Shown here one piece after another: positions 42,892 to 52,565 of a stretch of DNA of 64,000 bases (position 1 is its first letter; each line of letters opens with the position of its first letter). The notes beneath the pieces were generated by a model. The model was given only the letters and a program-made list of their open reading frames with translations, searched no databases and was not told where the DNA came from. Position numbers and translations under genes: made by a program. Source of the stretch: Sphingobacterium wenxiniae (GTDB lineage Bacteria > Bacteroidota > Bacteroidia > Sphingobacteriales > Sphingobacteriaceae); contig NZ_FOZZ01000015.1 in assembly GCF_900116225.1 (NCBI RefSeq), positions 1 through 64,000 of the forward strand, read 5' to 3'.

Positions 42892-43851
42892 TTACTGCTG
42901 TGGAGCTGCAGTATCAGCAGCAGGACCAGGAATAATGTCTACCAATTCAACTTCGAAGACCAACGGTGCGTATGGAGGAATATCACGGCCACCGCCACGC
43001 TCACCATAACCTAAGTTAGAAGGAACCAATAACGTTGCTTTACCACCTTTGTTGATTAACTGCATACCTTCAGTCCATCCTTGGATTACAGGGTCGTGTC
43101 CAATACGGAAACGAAGAGGCTCGTATTGGCGCATTGGGTTGAAAAGGCTTTCTTTTTTCGCCAATTCTACATTGTTCGTGTCGAAAATTTTACCGGAAAC
43201 CAAAGAACCAACATAGTTCACAACAACCGTATCACCAACGACAGGTTTGTTGCCTTTACCTTCTTCTTTAACTACATATTGAAGGCCAGAAGCTGTTTTC
43301 TTTGGTTCTAATTTTTTGTCAGCTACATATTTTGCCAATTTGCTTTCTTCTGCATTTTTAAGGCTGTTCACTTGTTCTTCCATGTAGGTGTTGATTTGTG
43401 CGAACAATGCTGAATCAGTCAATTGACCTTTTTTGATGTGTTTTTGAACTTTTACTTTAAAAGTGAAGTATTTATCCGCGATTTCAGGTTTTGGTTGACC
43501 TGTTTTAGCAGCCATAGTATCCAAATTGATACGGAAGACAGCGCTATCGCCTTCACCCAACATTCTCAACACAGTATTGTGGTCACCAGGGTATGTGCCT
43601 GGGATAGAGTCGCCAACAACGTTGATAGGCTGTGGAATACCGAAATCGTAAGTGCTGCTTAGCAACGAGTCTTTTCTATCGGTGTATACTTCGATATGTG
43701 CAACCAGAAAGTCTCCGGCTTCAGCTTTTTCTGCTCCTGCATCCTTGGCGATGTTATATTCAAGACCACCTGGACCTTTTTTGAAATTTTGACAAGCTGC
43801 GGTAGCTAACAAAGTAGCAGCAGCTGAAAGGAATAAAATTGATTTCTTCAT
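42892..43851 (-). CDS. FKBP-type peptidyl-prolyl isomerase, lipoprotein
   Basis: 319 residues. The leader MKKSILFLSAAATLLATAAC ends in a lipobox with Cys20. An N-terminal FKBP-like half (about 25-140) lacks the usual aromatic pocket and looks degenerate. A charged helical linker follows (MEEQVNSLKNAEESKLAKYV). The C-terminal domain (about 185-310) is canonical: KPVVGDTVVVNYVGSLVSGK, VIQGWTEGMQLINKGGKATL, NLGYGERGGGRDIPPYAPLV. It helps fold envelope proteins. The gene starts 22 bp after the NrnA stop. Confidence 0.93.
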   Translation of the reverse strand: MKKSILFLSAAATLLATAACQNFKKGPGGLEYNIAKDAGAEKAEAGDFLVAHIEVYTDRKDSLLSSTYDFGIPQPINVVGDSIPGTYPGDHNTVLRMLGEGDSAVFRINLDTMAAKTGQPKPEIADKYFTFKVKVQKHIKKGQLTDSALFAQINTYMEEQVNSLKNAEESKLAKYVADKKLEPKKTASGLQYVVKEEGKGNKPVVGDTVVVNYVGSLVSGKIFDTNNVELAKKESLFNPMRQYEPLRFRIGHDPVIQGWTEGMQLINKGGKATLLVPSNLGYGERGGGRDIPPYAPLVFEVELVDIIPGPAADTAAPQQ

Positions 43852-43873
43852 TTTTTTGATATAATCACTATTG

Positions 43874-44884
43874 TTATTTTGTTAATATTTCTTCGTATTC
43901 GGGAAGCACAGACTTGAATCTGTTTACGACCTGGCTGATTTCTTCATCAGAACTTCCGCCAGAAGCATTCAAGTGACCGCCTCCGTTAAAGTATTTTTTG
44001 CAAATCTCATTGCATGGGATTTCCCCAATCGACCGCAAAGATAGTTTAATTAATTCAGTTCTATCAATAAATAAAGCAGCTAAACGAATGCCTTTTATAG
44101 AGAGCGCGTAATTCACTAATCCCTCTGTATCGCCTGTGCTGACCTGAAATTGTGCCAAATCATCTTTTGTGATGGCAAAGAGTGCGGTGTTGTACTCGGG
44201 AATGACTTCCAGACAGTTCAACAGACAGTATCCTAAGAACTTTAAACGGTTTTCCGTGGAACTATTGTATACATGCTGGTGGATTTCCCAATTTTTTGCA
44301 CCGGCTTCAATCAGGTGGGCAATAATCTGGTGTACTGCAGCAGTTGTTGACTTGAAACGAAAAGAACCAGTGTCGGTCATGATTCCTGCATAAAGACAAG
44401 TTGCTATTTCGGGAGTGATGGCTTCCGGCTCGTTGTTAACATCGGCTATAAACGTATAGATTAGTTGTGCTGTAGCTGCCGCTTGAGAATCCCAATAGGA
44501 TAAATCCGCGAAATCTTCCGGGTCCAGATGATGATCAATCATCCATTTTTGACCTTTCGCCTCACGTATAACGGGTTCTAATATATTGGTACGGCTTAAG
44601 GCGCTATAATCCAAACAAAAGATAATCTCGGCTTTTTCAAAAAGTGCATTTGACTGTTCTGTAGCCTGAGGGTAAATGAGTACATCTTCACGTCCCGGCA
44701 TCCAATCCAGGAATTGTGGAAAGTCTGAAGATAATATTACATCAACCTGATGACCGTTGCTTTTTAGCCAGTGGTAAAGACCTAATGATGAGCCTAAAGC
44801 ATCGCCGTCGGGTTTGTGGTGTGTCGTGATAACGATATGTCGCGGAGTCTTAAGTAACGCTAAATTTTCTTTTCCTGTGAGCAT
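43874..44884 (-). CDS. nrnA: DHH/DHHA1 phosphoesterase, NrnA-like
   Basis: 336 residues. DHH motifs: VITTHHKPDGDALGSSLGLY, IIFCLDYSALSRTN and KWMIDHHLDPEDFA bind manganese. The DHHA1 part ends with NGGGHLNASGGSSDEE for substrate phosphate. Members are nano-RNases and 3'-phosphoadenosine phosphate phosphatases acting in the cytoplasm. First of a two-gene run with the FKBP gene; the -7 element CAAACCTA is upstream on the opposite strand. Confidence 0.93.
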   Translation of the reverse strand: MLTGKENLALLKTPRHIVITTHHKPDGDALGSSLGLYHWLKSNGHQVDVILSSDFPQFLDWMPGREDVLIYPQATEQSNALFEKAEIIFCLDYSALSRTNILEPVIREAKGQKWMIDHHLDPEDFADLSYWDSQAAATAQLIYTFIADVNNEPEAITPEIATCLYAGIMTDTGSFRFKSTTAAVHQIIAHLIEAGAKNWEIHQHVYNSSTENRLKFLGYCLLNCLEVIPEYNTALFAITKDDLAQFQVSTGDTEGLVNYALSIKGIRLAALFIDRTELIKLSLRSIGEIPCNEICKKYFNGGGHLNASGGSSDEEISQVVNRFKSVLPEYEEILTK

Positions 44885-44900
44885 AACAATTTTAAGAATG

Positions 44901-44908
44901 CAAACCTA
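44901..44908 (-). promoter_or_regulatory. Candidate -7 box of nrnA
   Basis: CAAACCTA on the plus strand reads TAGGTTTG on the coding strand, matching TAnnTTTG, 16 bp upstream of the start codon. No clear -33 TTTG is seen. Confidence 0.35.
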
Positions 44909-44959
44909 CTAATAAAAATTTGAGTTTAAGAATAGGGGAGCTAAAAAGCTCTCTGTCAT

Positions 44960-45048
44960 CGTCATTGCGAGGAGGAAGAATGACGACAAAGCAATCTGAT
45001 GACCAGAAAAATGCAGATTGCTTCGTCGCTATGCTCCTCGCAATGACG
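44960..45048. repeat. REP/MITE-like palindrome of 89 bp
   Basis: Outer arms CGTCATTGCGAGGAG (44960-44974) and CTCCTCGCAATGACG (45034-45048) are perfect inverted repeats. Inner arms AGCAATCTG and CAGATTGCT also pair. Half-copies with the words CGTCATTGCG and GCGATGGAGGAA occur near 54526-54560 and 27789. It lies between two minus-strand genes. Confidence 0.75.
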
Positions 45049-45096
45049 TGTTTTTGCAGTTATCTAACCTTTGTAGATAACTTCATTCAAAGACAG

Positions 45097-47700
45097 TTAT
45101 TTCTTGAATGCATACAGCTTTTTATCACGCCTTACACAGAGTAAATAATCAGCGCTGTTGTAGTCGATTTTCCCATAATAGAATAATGGCATGGCTTCGA
45201 TTGGAAAGCCATCGTATACACCGCCTCGTTCATCGAAGATGTAAATCAGATTATTTGTTCGGGAGGCTACTCCCATCAAGGATGTGCCTTGGCTATCTCT
45301 GAAGAACTGAGGTCTGTCGTCGACATCCTGTGTAAAAGTAAAGGCAAACATCTCTGTGCTGTCCGTCAAGCCAAAGACAGCGAGTCTCTTTTCGTCCAGG
45401 ATAATTAACTGCGGCTGCTGATGCGAATTAATCTGACCAAATGAAGTAAGTGCTTTATTACTGCCATCGATGAGTTGTCTTTTACTGGGTTGGCCTCCAA
45501 ATGGGATGCTTAATAGATTGTTGGCCGTATCTACGGTATGGATGACCTCATTGGCGGCGACATGGATAGGGTTTTTAAATCTTCCAGCTATGTTTTCTTC
45601 TTTTAACAGTTCGCCACGGCTACTGAATTGATAGAAATGTCCATTCTCTGTACCTACGAAAACTTTATTGTCAAGGACTTTAATGTCGAATAATATTTTG
45701 CCATCCAAATTCTTGTTTACCCAATTTTCGGCAGACTCTCCATCCATGGTGTAGGCTAATAGGCGTTGTCCTGCAGGTATGAAAATAAGTTCTTCGTTAT
45801 CAATAGTAGCTATTGTCGGTGAGAAGCTGGGTTCAGCCGGCAGACCTACGGAGAACCCACTTAAAGGCTTACCGTTCGTGTCGAATCGGTATAAGCGGTT
45901 TCTGTCCGTTACGAGTATAATAGAACGGTCTTTGAGCTGTTGAATTTGTCCTACGACCCGACCAGAGAATACCGTGGACCACATCCGATGACCGGAAGGG
46001 TGTATGCCATGTATGGTATGGTCCTGCTCCTGTATGAGAATAAATTGGCTGGTATCCGAATGCTCAAACACCCAAGGTTGCGTAATCGGGCGATTGGTAA
46101 ACTCATAGGTCCATTCCGGCGTTGTGCCAAGGGCATGCTTGCTTTTGTAAATACCGTATATGCTGCTGAGAAAATTACCGTCGTTGCCGGAGATCTGCAT
46201 AGACCAACCGTAAAAGTCCTGATACCCGAAATTTTCCTTATCGCGGAAAGTCTGGCTGAAATCGGTTTTCAGTGTATTGGCTATAATGTTAGCTGCGGCT
46301 TGCGTACGGACAAAATAGGTAACATTCGCTTCGTTTCCCTGTATGCGTTCGGCATTTTTGAAGCCCAGTGAGCCCACTAAAAGATTCGTTCTATTCCAGT
46401 CACGTTGGTACTGTTGGATGAGATTTTGGCTGTTAGCCACGATGAGGATATTGTTTACCTGCGTGAAATAAGGACGAGTAAATGATTTAAGCGGATCGCC
46501 ATACAAAGCGTAGAGCAGATTGGAATGGTCGAAACGATAAATAGAGTCGGCAATACGTGTGGCAAATTTTTCAGCTTGATTCAGAAATGTTGCGGAGTCT
46601 TTCAGTGTGATAAAAGCCAGTTCTGTTTGGTTGGTCTGTTCGACAACGGCAAACTCGTTACTGAAAAGTGGAAGGAAATCTGTATCGTAGCTAAGGTTCT
46701 TGCTATTTTTGATTTCAGTTAACTGTGCTTGTATCTGTTTAAGTTCCTCTCGCTTTTCCAGCAAAGACCATAAGTTTTTATGAAATTGTGCTTTATCGCT
46801 TAGGGAAAAAGAAAGGTAAGATGCTGTGTTTGCCGGAAAATAAGGGTGTAAGCTTTGTGTTGTTTTGGTCTGATGACCAAATAACTCGATGTAATTGTCC
46901 CGGTGCTCGGTTTGACTTTCACCACTGAGGATAAGTGCATCGTTTTTGAAATTGAGGTTCCAAGCTGATTGCCCACCTAAACTGTCAAACAGGCTAATAA
47001 CCTTACCATATTTTTTACGCATGAGCAATTTTGCGATTTCAGGCACTTGATTATGTACAAAATATACACTCAAAGGTGAATTGCGGCTATTGTTTTCGGC
47101 AAAGTACTGGATTGATTTTTTATCGATTTTAGGAGCTTTGTCATCGATGGTTTTCAACAGCAGGTTTTTGGAATAAGCAGCAAAGAATATATCCCTGTGG
47201 TAGGCTACATATAGCGAAGAGTCCTTCGAACCATAATCAAAACGGAAAATCTGCTGCTGTAGGGTGTCCTGCAAGGTGACAGGGAAAGACTTATCCAAAG
47301 ATTCCAATAAGGATTGGAGTTGTTCTTTTTTTATACGCTGCACCGTAGGAATAGTGAATAACGCTTGTTGTTTTCCGTCTTCGGGATGAAAGGAAACATA
47401 CATCTCAGCTTCTGCTACATGAGGTTGGATGGCGCTATGGCGCAACAGTTTGTTTTTAAAAGATTGCATCTGCTCAAACTGCTCTTTTCCCATGATAGCC
47501 TCGAAAATCTCAAAATCCTTGAAGATATTGTCCGTGGTCGCGTCATTGCGGAAAGCCGTAATCAGAAAAGTCTCTTTCGGTAAAAATGTAAGCGGTTTTA
47601 CAGGCTCGGTCTTTTCTTTGTTTAGATCTGAAAAGTAGTATATAGAAGCGCCAATAACAGCAACAAATAATAGTATCGTAATAATAATCGTGTTCCTCAT
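45097..47700 (-). CDS. Large anchored protein of unknown function with C-terminal propeller-like part
   Basis: 867 residues. An N-terminal membrane anchor (TIIITILLFVAVIGASIYYF) is followed by an alpha/beta region opening LTFLPKETFLITAFRNDATT, reminiscent of DUF3352-like proteins. From about 560 the sequence turns into short repeated beta segments: HGIHPSGHRMWSTVFSGRVV, LYRFDTNGKPLSGFSVGLPA, FYQFSSRGELLKEENIAGRF and IYIFDERGGVYDGFPIEAMP, as in a PQQ/WD-like propeller. The product is probably periplasm-facing. No enzyme motif is seen. Confidence 0.75.
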   Translation of the reverse strand: MRNTIIITILLFVAVIGASIYYFSDLNKEKTEPVKPLTFLPKETFLITAFRNDATTDNIFKDFEIFEAIMGKEQFEQMQSFKNKLLRHSAIQPHVAEAEMYVSFHPEDGKQQALFTIPTVQRIKKEQLQSLLESLDKSFPVTLQDTLQQQIFRFDYGSKDSSLYVAYHRDIFFAAYSKNLLLKTIDDKAPKIDKKSIQYFAENNSRNSPLSVYFVHNQVPEIAKLLMRKKYGKVISLFDSLGGQSAWNLNFKNDALILSGESQTEHRDNYIELFGHQTKTTQSLHPYFPANTASYLSFSLSDKAQFHKNLWSLLEKREELKQIQAQLTEIKNSKNLSYDTDFLPLFSNEFAVVEQTNQTELAFITLKDSATFLNQAEKFATRIADSIYRFDHSNLLYALYGDPLKSFTRPYFTQVNNILIVANSQNLIQQYQRDWNRTNLLVGSLGFKNAERIQGNEANVTYFVRTQAAANIIANTLKTDFSQTFRDKENFGYQDFYGWSMQISGNDGNFLSSIYGIYKSKHALGTTPEWTYEFTNRPITQPWVFEHSDTSQFILIQEQDHTIHGIHPSGHRMWSTVFSGRVVGQIQQLKDRSIILVTDRNRLYRFDTNGKPLSGFSVGLPAEPSFSPTIATIDNEELIFIPAGQRLLAYTMDGESAENWVNKNLDGKILFDIKVLDNKVFVGTENGHFYQFSSRGELLKEENIAGRFKNPIHVAANEVIHTVDTANNLLSIPFGGQPSKRQLIDGSNKALTSFGQINSHQQPQLIILDEKRLAVFGLTDSTEMFAFTFTQDVDDRPQFFRDSQGTSLMGVASRTNNLIYIFDERGGVYDGFPIEAMPLFYYGKIDYNSADYLLCVRRDKKLYAFKK

Positions 47701-47726
47701 CGCACAGTTTGTGTCCCTATTCTATT

Positions 47727-47734
47727 CAAAAGTA
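47727..47734 (-). promoter_or_regulatory. Candidate -7 box of the 867-residue protein gene
   Basis: CAAAAGTA on the plus strand reads TACTTTTG on the coding strand (TAnnTTTG), 26 bp upstream of the start at 47700. No -33 element is evident. Confidence 0.35.
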
Positions 47735-47915
47735 AAAAATAATTGTGAGTATTCTGTATGGAGAAATCTGTATGGCTATGGGAGAGGGAGATATGTCAGT
47801 AGAAGGAAAAATAATGCCATGTATGGGATGTTTTTCTGTAAATAAACATACTATTTGTTATATATTTTTTACATTTAAGGCGTAAATTGTACTTTTAAGG
47901 AATTTAGTCTCTTTT

Positions 47916-48305
47916 ATGAATAAACAAATTATATTGGTAGCGTCTCTTTCCGGACTCTTGGCTGTCATATTAGGTGCGTTTGGTGCGCATGGATTGGAAG
48001 GGAAAATCAGCGAATACCATATTGGTACATGGAAAACAGCTAATCAATATCATTTTTACCACACTTTTGCTCTTTTGTTCCTTTCTACATTTTCGAGAGC
48101 GAAGAATGCTTCTATCCGATTGTCCTTTATCGCATTTGTGTTGGGCATCCTGTTGTTTTCAGGTTCGTTATACTTATTGAGTGTACGTTCGCTGATTGGC
48201 TTGGAAGGTTGGACATGGTTAGGGCCGGTTACACCTGTTGGCGGTTTGTTTTTTATGATTGGTTGGATAGGACTCTTTGTTGCGGCGGTTAGAAATCGTT
48301 CGTAA
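47916..48305 (+). CDS. DUF423-family inner membrane protein
   Basis: 129 residues with four membrane helices. Family marks are ILVASLSGLLAVILGAFGAH, the glycine-rich GAFGAHGLEGK, WKTANQYHFYHTFALLFL, and the closing VTPVGGLFFMIGWIGLFVAA. The biochemical role of DUF423 (YgdD-like) proteins is unknown. It lies 9 bp upstream of priA, probably one transcript. Confidence 0.9.
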   Translation: MNKQIILVASLSGLLAVILGAFGAHGLEGKISEYHIGTWKTANQYHFYHTFALLFLSTFSRAKNASIRLSFIAFVLGILLFSGSLYLLSVRSLIGLEGWTWLGPVTPVGGLFFMIGWIGLFVAAVRNRS

Positions 48306-48314
48306 CTTTGGTGC

Positions 48315-50795
48315 ATGTCGGATATTTCCTTATTTCAGCAGGAGCGCGAAACCTTATTTGTTGAGGTTATCTTGCCGTTGTATATTGCCAAAACCTATAC
48401 ATACCGTATTCCTGCTGAATGGAATGCTGAAGTTGCGGTCGGAAAGCGTGCTATTGTGCAATTTGGCCGGAATAAGATTTATGCGGCTATCATCCATAAA
48501 ATCAGCCACGAAGCGCCTAAAGAATATCAAGCAAAATACGTCCTAAGCATTATCGACGAGCATGCTATTGTTGACCAAAGGCAGTTGGCCTTATGGGAAT
48601 GGATGTCGGATTACTATATGTGCTATTTGGGAGAAGTGATGCAGGCGGCTTTGCCAGCGGCCATGAAAATGGCTTCTGAGACCAAGATTATGGCTTCTGA
48701 CAATGATGAATTGGACCGCAGCCTATTGTCCGACAAAGGATTCTTGGTTATGGAAGCTTTGGATATGGCTGGTGAATTGACCATTAATGATATTGTCAAA
48801 CTTTTGGAGCAAAAGACCGTTTTCCCTTTGTTGAAATCTCTGTTTGAACAAGGCTTTATTCTCATCTCCGAAGAAATTAAAGACCGCTATAAACCTAAAC
48901 GCAAATCTTATTTATTATTGGCTGAGGGATTTTCAGATGCAGAAGGAAAACGGTTACTGTTAGATTCGCTAAACCGTGCGCCTAAACAGCAGGATGCGGT
49001 ATTGGCTTTCTTGCAATTGGAAAAGACGAAAGGGGAGGTTAGTCGGCAAGATGTGATGGAAGCGGCAGGGGTGAGTGCAGGTGTGTTGACCAGTCTGATA
49101 GAGAAAGAAATTTTTGTTGTTCGAGAGAAAATCGTTTCCCGATTAGGCGGGGAGGATGTGGAAGTGACTGTGGACTTCAATCTGAATACGAATCAAGAAC
49201 GTGCTTTAGCGGATATACGTGGATATTTTGAAAAAAAGGATGTTGTGTTGTTGCATGGTGTGACAGCCTCTGGTAAGACCCAATTATATATTCGACTCAT
49301 AGAAGAACACATACAGCAAGGTAAAAGTGTGTTATATCTTTTACCTGAAATTGCGTTGACGGCACAGATTACCGATCGTCTTAAGCTGCATTTTGGAGAT
49401 AAATTAGGTGTATATCATTCTAAGTTTAACGATAATGAAAGGGCGGAGGTATGGCATAAAGTGTTGAAAGGGGAGTATAAGGTTGTCATTGGTGCTCGTT
49501 CTTCTGTCTTTCTACCTTTTCAGCAATTGGGGTTAATCATTGTTGATGAAGAACATGAAAGCTCTTATAAACAATATGATCCTGCACCTCGTTATCAAGC
49601 TCGGGATACCGCTATCTACTTAGCGCATTTACATCAAGGCAAGGTATTGTTGGGTTCGGCCACACCTTCTATAGAAAGTTACTATAATGCCAAGGCTGAT
49701 AAATATGGTTTAGTAGCTTTAAGAGAGCGCTATGGTGAATCTCAATTGCCGGAGATACAGATTATCAATGTTGCGGAGGAAGGTCGCAAAGAACAGATGT
49801 TTTCGTATTTCTCGGGGGCATTGTTGCAGGGTATTACCGAGGCCATTGAACGTAAGGAGCAGGTTATTCTTTTCCAAAACAGAAGAGGGCATACACCCTT
49901 TATGCAGTGTAATACCTGTGGATGGGTTGCCAAATGTGTCAACTGTGATGTTAGCTTGACCTATCATAAATCTACGCATCATCTGCATTGTCATTATTGT
50001 GGGCATAGTGAGGCTCCAATTCAGGTATGTCCAGCTTGTGGGATGCCTCATATCGAAAACAAGGGTTTCGGAACGGAACGTATAGAGGAGGAGCTGGAGA
50101 TTTTGTTGCCTGAAGCACGAATAGGGCGTTTGGATTTGGACTCTACTAAAGGCAAGTACGGCTTTGATAAAGTTATTACGGCTTTTGATGAGCATGAATT
50201 CGATATTTTGATTGGTACACAGATGGTAGCCAAAGGGTTGGATTTTGGACGTGTGAGTCTTATCGGTATCATTAATGCGGATGCTATGATTAATTTCCCT
50301 GATTTTAGGGCTTACGAACGTGCGTTCTCTTTATTTGCACAAGTAGCGGGACGCGCAGGGCGGAGAAATCAAGCAGGAAAGGTTATCATACAAACCCATA
50401 ACCCTAATCATCGGGTATTGGAACAGGTGGTAAACCACGATTATGAGGGAATGTTCATGACGGAAGTTAAGGAACGTAAAAATTATCAGTACCCACCCTT
50501 TTATCGTATTATTCGAATAGATGTGCGGCATACGGACATGCAAATCTCATTGGATGCGGCTTCACGTTTGGCTGCTCTCTTACGTTCTACTTTAGGTGAA
50601 CGGGTTTTAGGACCGGAGCCTCCATTGGTATCTCGAATACGGAATCAGTTCATTCAGACCATAACCTTGAAAATAGAGCGGAACAACGTCAGTATTGTGA
50701 AGGTTAAGGAACTGATTCGTCAAGCTATTACACTTTTTGAAGTCGACAAGACTTATAAAGGTGTCCGTCTTTCTATTGATGTGGATCCGTATTAG
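48315..50795 (+). CDS. priA: Primosomal protein N', replication restart helicase
   Basis: 826 residues. An N-terminal DNA-binding domain (FVEVILPLYIAKTYTYRIPA) precedes the helicase. Walker A is LLHGVTASGKTQLYIRL and the DEAH-like box is IIVDEEHESSYKQ. Motif VI is around AQVAGRAGRRNQAGKVIIQT. The eight-Cys zinc module is inserted around residue 535 (CNTCGWVAKCVNC, HCHYCGHSE, VCPACGMPH). PriA loads the replisome at stalled forks. Full length. Confidence 0.97.
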   Translation: MSDISLFQQERETLFVEVILPLYIAKTYTYRIPAEWNAEVAVGKRAIVQFGRNKIYAAIIHKISHEAPKEYQAKYVLSIIDEHAIVDQRQLALWEWMSDYYMCYLGEVMQAALPAAMKMASETKIMASDNDELDRSLLSDKGFLVMEALDMAGELTINDIVKLLEQKTVFPLLKSLFEQGFILISEEIKDRYKPKRKSYLLLAEGFSDAEGKRLLLDSLNRAPKQQDAVLAFLQLEKTKGEVSRQDVMEAAGVSAGVLTSLIEKEIFVVREKIVSRLGGEDVEVTVDFNLNTNQERALADIRGYFEKKDVVLLHGVTASGKTQLYIRLIEEHIQQGKSVLYLLPEIALTAQITDRLKLHFGDKLGVYHSKFNDNERAEVWHKVLKGEYKVVIGARSSVFLPFQQLGLIIVDEEHESSYKQYDPAPRYQARDTAIYLAHLHQGKVLLGSATPSIESYYNAKADKYGLVALRERYGESQLPEIQIINVAEEGRKEQMFSYFSGALLQGITEAIERKEQVILFQNRRGHTPFMQCNTCGWVAKCVNCDVSLTYHKSTHHLHCHYCGHSEAPIQVCPACGMPHIENKGFGTERIEEELEILLPEARIGRLDLDSTKGKYGFDKVITAFDEHEFDILIGTQMVAKGLDFGRVSLIGIINADAMINFPDFRAYERAFSLFAQVAGRAGRRNQAGKVIIQTHNPNHRVLEQVVNHDYEGMFMTEVKERKNYQYPPFYRIIRIDVRHTDMQISLDAASRLAALLRSTLGERVLGPEPPLVSRIRNQFIQTITLKIERNNVSIVKVKELIRQAITLFEVDKTYKGVRLSIDVDPY

Positions 50796-50832
50796 ATAGT
50801 GGTAAGTAATTATATAGTTAACTAACTTTCTT

Positions 50833-50874
50833 ACATCTCACATCTCACATCTCACATCTCACATCTCACATCTC
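50833..50874. repeat. Tandem 7-bp repeat, six copies
   Basis: ACATCTC is repeated six times without error between priA and the LutB-like gene. The last unit overlaps the stop codon of that minus-strand gene, so copy-number change could alter its C terminus. Confidence 0.9.
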
Positions 50875-52153
50875 ATTCTTTATTCTGTTCTTTCCATTGT
50901 TTTGAAAAAGATTTATCAGCCAGTTTTGGAAGTTCGCCGTATTTTTGCCATGTTTTTTTGAAGAAGTTACGGAGAAAAAAATTTTTGGTTTTTCCTCCAA
51001 AAAAGTCAATCAATCGTCGGCGTAGCATGATATATGTAAATAATTTCCATGTACGTTTATCCGTTTTTGAGATTAAACTGTGCTGTACTGAGTCACGGCG
51101 GTTGAGTAATGCCAGACGGCGGTAGTCGATACCAATGGCACAGGCATCTAAACCATCTCCGGACAGCGGTGATACATATGCTGGATGCTTGAATTCCGAT
51201 ATGCTGTTTAGTCGGGCAGGGACAAGCGAATTGATAAGTGTATGATAGCTCGTATCGTACGCTTGATCGGGAATGTTCTGATAAGTTGGGCATGTGCTCA
51301 AACAGACTTCGCCACAAATGCAATACAGCGCTTGACGCTGATCGTTTTTTATCAGAAGGTTGCTACGGCCGTTATCCAATAGGATGACATACATCTCCTC
51401 TGGTCCATCGGTTTCATGAGGTTGACGCGGACCACTTAAAACTGTATTGTAAACTGTTAGATTCTGCCCTGTTCCATGTGAAGCTAATAATGGCCAAAAC
51501 AGGTCGAGGTCGTTAATGCTCGGAATAACTTTTTCTATACCGACCAAAGCGATGTGTATTTTAGGAAAAGTTGCGCTAAGTCGTGCGTTGCCTTCGTTGT
51601 CCGTAATAGCTATACTTCCGGTATCGGCGATTATAAAATTTGCTGCTGTGATACCAATATCAGCCATTGTGTATTGCTCGCGCAACAGCTTTTGTGCTTC
51701 TATTTCTTGCTCATCTGTCAGGGATTCTGCCGATGTATCCAATGAAGTATAATCGAATATATCGACGTTTTGTGTTTTCAAAAAATGGTGCAATGCTATT
51801 TCTTCTGCTACCATGGATTTGGATTTTGCAACGCATTGAGCCTGATGGCGCTCCATAATCTTGACAATCTCTTGCCGTGCTTCTTCTGCATCGTTCGCCC
51901 AGATAACTTTACCACCCCTCTTTTGGAAATTGCTTTCAAAATCCAATAAGTAGCGATCAAGATTTTCCATGACTTTCCACTTGATGATATTGGCTTTCTT
52001 CCTGGAGTTTTCTAAGTTGAAAAACTTGCTTTTTCCACGCTCAAAAGCTGTATTGTACTTATCAATGTTGGTGTTGATAATCTCCCGATGTCTTTGGTGG
52101 AAAGACTTAGCCGCACTATCTTTTAAAAACTTTTCCGCAACGTTTTGAGCCAT
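50873..52153 (-). CDS. LutB/LldF-like LUD-domain protein with degenerate Fe-S motifs
   Basis: 426 residues. The N-terminal LUD domain (about 40-270) is well kept: HHFLKTQNVDIFDYTSLDTS, FIIADTGSIAITDNEGNARL, IHIALVGIEKVIPSINDLDL and VLSGPRQPHETDGPEEMYVI. In LutB two 4Fe-4S motifs follow. Here the first reads CICGEVCLSTCP instead of C-x2-C-x2-C-x3-C-P, and the second reads SPLSGDGLDAC where C-G-A-C-T-E-V-C is expected, so several ligands are lost. The C terminus is long and basic. No lutA or lutC lies beside it. It may be a LUD protein that no longer works in lactate oxidation. Confidence 0.8.
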   Translation of the reverse strand: MAQNVAEKFLKDSAAKSFHQRHREIINTNIDKYNTAFERGKSKFFNLENSRKKANIIKWKVMENLDRYLLDFESNFQKRGGKVIWANDAEEARQEIVKIMERHQAQCVAKSKSMVAEEIALHHFLKTQNVDIFDYTSLDTSAESLTDEQEIEAQKLLREQYTMADIGITAANFIIADTGSIAITDNEGNARLSATFPKIHIALVGIEKVIPSINDLDLFWPLLASHGTGQNLTVYNTVLSGPRQPHETDGPEEMYVILLDNGRSNLLIKNDQRQALYCICGEVCLSTCPTYQNIPDQAYDTSYHTLINSLVPARLNSISEFKHPAYVSPLSGDGLDACAIGIDYRRLALLNRRDSVQHSLISKTDKRTWKLFTYIMLRRRLIDFFGGKTKNFFLRNFFKKTWQKYGELPKLADKSFSKQWKEQNKE

Positions 52154-52565
52154 GAGGTAAAGCTACTCTTTTTTCAAAAAATACACAAGAGGTGTAGAGG
52201 AAGTGTAAGGGTAAGTGCATCTTGTTTTTATGTTTAAAATATATGGAGATTTCGCTTGTATATTTTTTGTCTTCCGAAGCCAGACAGAGTGTTAGATGGT
52301 AGGGAATGACAATTGTCGGAATAAATTCTCCATTTTCTCCTGCCTGTTTGTTGGATGTTTGATGGTTTTTTGTTGTTCGGTTCTTGTGCTTAGACAGTGT
52401 TTAAGCAGGTCTTAGACAGGCTTTGACTTGGGTGTTTCTTGTGTCATTCTTGGGTGTTTCTTATGTTGGGCTTGTGTCGTTATAGGGTTGACAGCGTTTT
52501 TTATGCTATTGATAAATAAACAAGGGGCAGCCTTGTGGCTGCCCCCTTCAGAAATAAAATAATTA
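52154..52565. other. Intergenic region upstream of the LutB-like gene
   Basis: 412 bp without a supported gene. It contains two direct copies of CTTGGGTGTTTCTT (near 52427 and 52448) and the aspS terminator. Confidence 0.5.
52522..52549 (-). terminator. Terminator of aspS
   Basis: AAGGGGCAGCC and GGCTGCCCCCTT form a near-perfect stem around a TTGT loop, 17 bp downstream of the aspS stop. Confidence 0.75.

Noticed and set aside
45940..46371. Plus-strand frame of 143 codons inside the 867-residue gene
   Set aside because: A shadow of the minus-strand gene, with no homology-like motif and no promoter.
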